DNA of 64,000 bases from Chitinophaga chungangae (GTDB lineage Bacteria; Bacteroidota; Bacteroidia; Chitinophagales; Chitinophagaceae): contig NZ_JAGHKP010000004.1 of the NCBI RefSeq assembly GCF_017742215.1, forward strand, positions 186,001 to 250,000, in the 5' to 3' direction. Shown here piece by piece: positions 62,829 to 64,000 of the stretch. The notes under the pieces were generated by a model. That model had not been told where the DNA came from. It saw nothing but the letters and a program-made list of their open reading frames with translations, and did not search any database. Position numbers and translations under genes: made by a program. The first letter of the stretch is position 1; the number at the start of each line of letters is the position of its first letter.

Positions 62829-63326
62829 AATTTTTGTTGGTTTAAATGATATAAGATCCATAAAAGACATTCTTTGTTTGTTGCAACAAAAATACATTGA
62901 TATACTTCAGCCTGAGGAACTTGATTGTAAATAGAAATGTAACCTTTGTAAATAAATCGTAAAACGGACTGTTTTGTAGCCAAAATCTACTTTCCGGGAG
63001 TGAAGGATATCAATAACCTGAGTAATGAGGAACGCCGGTTGCTTGTTAAAAACTAACCCCGGCAATTTTCGCATTCCTATTCGTCGGTTGATAACAAAGA
63101 TTACAACCCCGCTTTCGCTTTGTCATATCTGCAATATCCTTACCTTTGTAGCTCATGACACGCTTATCTCCATATTATCTCCTTTCGATCATTGCCGCTT
63201 AACGCAGGCCGCAATGCATTTTTGCCTTTATACACTGCGCTTACCTGCGTCAGGAAGTCTTTAATGATACTATTGTAACCGCTTTGTCGTGCCTGCCCGC
63301 ACGTATAGGCAAGAACTGTTTATATT
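62829..63326. other. 498-bp intergenic region upstream of rsgA
   Basis: No convincing gene is present; a 79-codon frame at 63025-63264 lacks protein character. It holds the rsgA promoter and a leader of about 170 nt, with no strong hairpin. Confidence 0.55.
63119..63148 (+). promoter_or_regulatory. Promoter of rsgA
   Basis: TTTG (63119-63122), an 18-bp spacer and TACCTTTG (63141-63148) match the Bacteroidota consensus well. The transcript would start near 63155 and carry a leader of about 170 nt. Confidence 0.55.
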
Positions 63327-64000
63327 ATGACGACACTACAGTCGTACGGATGGAACGAGCATTTTATGCGTCATTTCCAAATAAACCCATTTCCCAACCT
63401 CGAAGCTGCAAGAGTGCTGTCGATTCAGGGATTCATACATCTGCTGATCACAGAAACGGGGCACATGGATGCTCAACTCGCAGGTACGCTCATCAACAGC
63501 CGGGAATCCGAAACCTGTCCCAAAGTAGGAGATTGGGTGCTGGTAAAACGTTATGAGGAAGAAGGGATGATCATTGATACTTTGCCGCGTTTGAACGAAC
63601 TCAGCCGTAAAGCACCAGGCTCTCAAAGCGCCAGGCAGGTACTGGCCGCCAACATCGATGGGGTGTTTATTGTACAGGGACTTGATCGTGATTTCAACCT
63701 TATGCGCCTGCAACGCTACCTGCACCAAATTGTGCAATGCAATATTCAACCTGTCGTTCTGCTGAATAAGAAAGACCTGGTGCCCGATCCTGAGACCTAC
63801 CGGCAACAAGTGCTGGACTTGGGATACAGCTGTCCCGTGGTGCTGACCAGTGCGCTGTACCCGATGCTGCAAAGCGAATGGACCAGCCAATACCTGCAGC
63901 CGCAGCAAACCTATATTTTGCTGGGCTCATCCGGGGCAGGTAAAAGTACATTGCTCAACAACCTGCTGGGGTATCAACTGCAGAAAGAAGGAACTACGAG
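63327..64000 (+). CDS. rsgA: Ribosome small-subunit GTPase RsgA (partial, 3' end outside the window)
   Basis: 224 codons of about 350 are present; the window edge cuts the gene. The frame starts MTTLQSYGWNEHFMRHF. An OB-fold region includes KVGDWVLVKRYEEEGMIIDTLPRLNELSRKA. The circularly permuted GTPase core follows, with NKKD first and the G1 motif GSSGAGKST near the end. RsgA assists late 30S maturation. Having NKxD before G1 is the YjeQ hallmark. A second rsgA elsewhere in the genome cannot be excluded. Confidence 0.88.
   Translation, partial: MTTLQSYGWNEHFMRHFQINPFPNLEAARVLSIQGFIHLLITETGHMDAQLAGTLINSRESETCPKVGDWVLVKRYEEEGMIIDTLPRLNELSRKAPGSQSARQVLAANIDGVFIVQGLDRDFNLMRLQRYLHQIVQCNIQPVVLLNKKDLVPDPETYRQQVLDLGYSCPVVLTSALYPMLQSEWTSQYLQPQQTYILLGSSGAGKSTLLNNLLGYQLQKEGTT

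Noticed and set aside
63025-63264. 79-codon frame upstream of rsgA
   Set aside because: It overlaps the rsgA promoter, has unusual composition (Cys/His/Leu) and shows no ribosome-binding or domain signal.

Overview
The window looks like chromosome of a Bacteroidota bacterium, most likely Chitinophagaceae (Chitinophaga-like; an inference from gene content, not a database match). Supporting signs are the moderately GC-rich coding sequence, promoters with a TAnnTTTG -7 box, TonB/ExbB with two ExbD genes, a DUF5117-type zinc metalloprotease, GH2/GH29 glycosidases and Bacteroidota-style mobilization genes.

Positions 1-45300 are ordinary core genome. They begin with the engB tail, a YkuK-like protein, a CoA-binding protein, a TIGR01777 epimerase with a GbsR/MarR regulator (both preceded by the same 18-bp operator-like site), a VOC protein, the pyruvate dehydrogenase E2, dnaX and a YghO-like acyltransferase. 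An efflux set without its ATPase follows (adaptor, MacB-like permease, TolC), then a Tat-exported phosphoesterase, atpD-atpC, yqgE, an orphan histidine kinase, a ThiF-like protein, a lipase-like hydrolase, an LD-carboxypeptidase, metG, a fadB/fadN-like beta-oxidation fusion and an ABC-2 exporter. The rest of this part holds surE, a small membrane gene and lpxB, beta-mannosidase and alpha-L-fucosidase, a LacI regulator, an HPP protein, the large metalloprotease, exbB-exbD-exbD-tonB and mnmE.

Positions 45283-61446 look like an integrated mobilizable element of about 16 kb sitting in the 3' end of mnmE. The mnmE tail, encoding FCIGK-stop, recurs 16 kb downstream as an 18-bp imperfect repeat whose four mismatches all fall at third codon positions. 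The element carries a tyrosine recombinase flanked by two excisionase-like HTH genes, a CHC2/Toprim primase-like protein, a two-hairpin oriT candidate, mobC, a relaxase and a membrane protein. It also carries a minus-strand Xre-RES toxin-antitoxin operon behind a strongly folded leader.

Its cargo (53.9-61.1 kb) is visibly AT-rich and looks like a set of defence or conflict genes: an XRE regulator; a tightly overlapping trio made of a PIN-GNAT-(ASCH/EVE-like) fusion, a membrane-tailed unknown and an ASCH protein; an HNH nuclease; a DUF4209 protein with an RNxxxHG (HEPN-like) motif; and a DUF6922/AbiEii pair. The PIN-GNAT-ASCH operon is the best candidate for an undescribed system.

After the right attachment site the sequence returns to probable chromosome: a probably 5'-truncated beta-propeller gene, a small secreted protein and the first two thirds of rsgA, cut by the window edge. 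I saw no tRNA, rRNA, IS element or CRISPR array.
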